The position numbers and the translations under genes were made by a program. From positions 310,001-374,000 of the forward strand of contig NZ_JADQWB010000002.1 of the NCBI RefSeq assembly GCF_015704895.1: DNA of 64,000 bases. Direction: 5' to 3'. This document shows, in pieces, positions 63,541 through 64,000 of the stretch. Numbering within the stretch: the stretch's first letter is position 1; every line of letters starts with the position of its first letter. The notes under the pieces are model-generated. The model made no database searches and was not told the origin of the DNA. It worked only from the letters and a program-made list of their open reading frames with translations. Origin of the DNA: Agrobacterium leguminum (GTDB lineage Bacteria; Pseudomonadota; Alphaproteobacteria; Rhizobiales; Rhizobiaceae).

Positions 63541-63708
63541 TTAGAGCCGTACCTTGTCGAAAGCCTTGCCGTCGATGCCGAGGGCTTCGAGATCGGCGCG
63601 GGCGGGCTTGCGATGTGCGCGAACAGCGGCCGAAACCGAGAGCGCTGCACCGAGAACGGCGAAAGTTTCACCGAAGAAGTTACGCGATGTCTTTGCAACC
63701 TGACGCAT
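63541..63708 (-). CDS. Small conserved-type protein, unknown function
   Basis: 55 residues, basic at the N-terminus (MRQVAKTSRNFFGE), then Ala-rich (LGAALSVSAAVRAHRKP) and ending with LEALGIDGKAFDKVRL. This layout recalls small rhizobial proteins of the DUF1127-like size class, although the exact family is not recognised. GGAGAG lies five bases before the ATG. Its neighbours at both sides are 198 and 237 bp of sequence with nothing else supported. Confidence 0.55.
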   Translation of the reverse strand: MRQVAKTSRNFFGETFAVLGAALSVSAAVRAHRKPARADLEALGIDGKAFDKVRL

Positions 63709-63945
63709 TTTTCTCTCCATCTTTGATGCCCAGATAATGGGCATTTCCGGCCCATTCTACAACTCATGATGCAGCAGGGAAGCCATGCAGCTTTGCTCGC
63801 GCTCGTTTGGATATCAGCCATTGCGATTTTGCATGGCTTAAGCACCAGGACCGGGTATATGCGCAGGGCACTTCAGCAGGCGGGTTGAATAAGACGGATA
63901 TTTTGTTATGCCGGAAGTGCTTTTAGAGACGAAGAGGCAGAAGGC

Positions 63946-64000
63946 ATGACGGTCACGATTTACGGCATCAAGAACTGCGACACGATGAAGAAGGCCAGAA
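63946..64000 (+). CDS. ArsC/Spx/YffB-family protein, only the N-terminus in the window
   Basis: MTVTIYGIKNCDTMKKAR is visible, the thioredoxin-like opening of the arsenate-reductase/YffB family, with the redox-type Cys in NCDTMKKA. GAGGCAGAAGG precedes the ATG. The gene continues past the window end, so its exact subfamily cannot be decided. Confidence 0.75.
   Translation, partial: MTVTIYGIKNCDTMKKAR

Noticed and set aside
1-64000. CRISPR arrays, tRNA or rRNA genes, insertion sequences, attachment sites
   Set aside because: No spaced direct repeat arrays, cloverleaf sequences, transposase genes or long terminal inverted repeats were seen on reading both strands.

Overview
The window is a stretch of an alphaproteobacterial chromosome that I read as Agrobacterium, very probably the circular chromosome of an A. 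fabrum/tumefaciens C58-type strain. The support is gene content and order: pmtA, the olsE-type hydroxylase, ugpBAEC, rpoN after lptCAB, and hrcA-grpE. From memory, C58 numbers pmtA, olsE and dnaA as Atu0300, Atu0318 and Atu0324. Counting genes in this window from pmtA back to dnaA reproduces that spacing exactly, so the window runs opposite to that numbering. The DNA is GC-rich and densely coding. I found no IS element, prophage, CRISPR array, rRNA or tRNA.

Layout. 1-6150 (minus): a truncated hybrid histidine kinase, lspA, two methyltransferases, a LapA-domain protein, ihfB and sppA. 6385-11614 (plus): the LPS-transport/nitrogen-sigma cluster lptC-lptA-lptB-rpoN-hpf-ptsN. 11696-13535 (minus): hrcA-grpE heat-shock operon. 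13671-16254 (plus): rph-rdgB-hemW. 16326-20819 (minus): dnaA, rpsT, an enoyl-CoA hydratase and mutM. 20963-24430 (plus): ubiE, ubiB, olsE. 24440-27669 (minus): yjbR-like, coaBC, prfC. 27760-30045 (plus): dut, a LysE exporter, cysK. 30260-40100 (minus): comM, gshB, a cupin, the ugpBAEC transporter, an acetyltransferase, yraN and rsmI. 40368-45592 (plus): dnaN, pmtA, a divergent histidine phosphatase, pyrF, DUF1330, an NDUFA9-like protein and a small secreted protein. 45696-46502 (minus): uppP. 46662-60223 (plus): GST, queG, an epimerase-like protein, rlpA, rsmB, the imelysin/di-haem/imelysin/DUF1513 operon, tspO, a thioesterase, a nucleosidase and guaA. 60264-64000: a small accessory-looking end with a membrane protein, a TetR regulator with its operator, an ICMT-like methyltransferase, a 2H phosphoesterase with a LexA box, a small protein and the start of an ArsC-family gene.

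Most genes are housekeeping. Three lipid-related pieces sit within 20 kb: PmtA (phosphatidylcholine synthesis), OlsE (ornithine-lipid hydroxylation) and a Ugp uptake system with a four-unit PHO-box array. The iron-linked imelysin operon has a palindrome next to a TTGACA hexamer.

The signals most worth following are regulatory or translational rather than a new gene system. They are six GANTC methylation sites packed into 272 bp upstream of dnaA, an exact alphaproteobacterial LexA box in front of a 2H phosphoesterase gene, the PHO-box array, a queG gene with no ATG/GTG/TTG start where homology requires one, and paired TTCGTGA palindromes upstream of rlpA. All functional statements rest on reading the sequence and on family knowledge. 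No database search was run.
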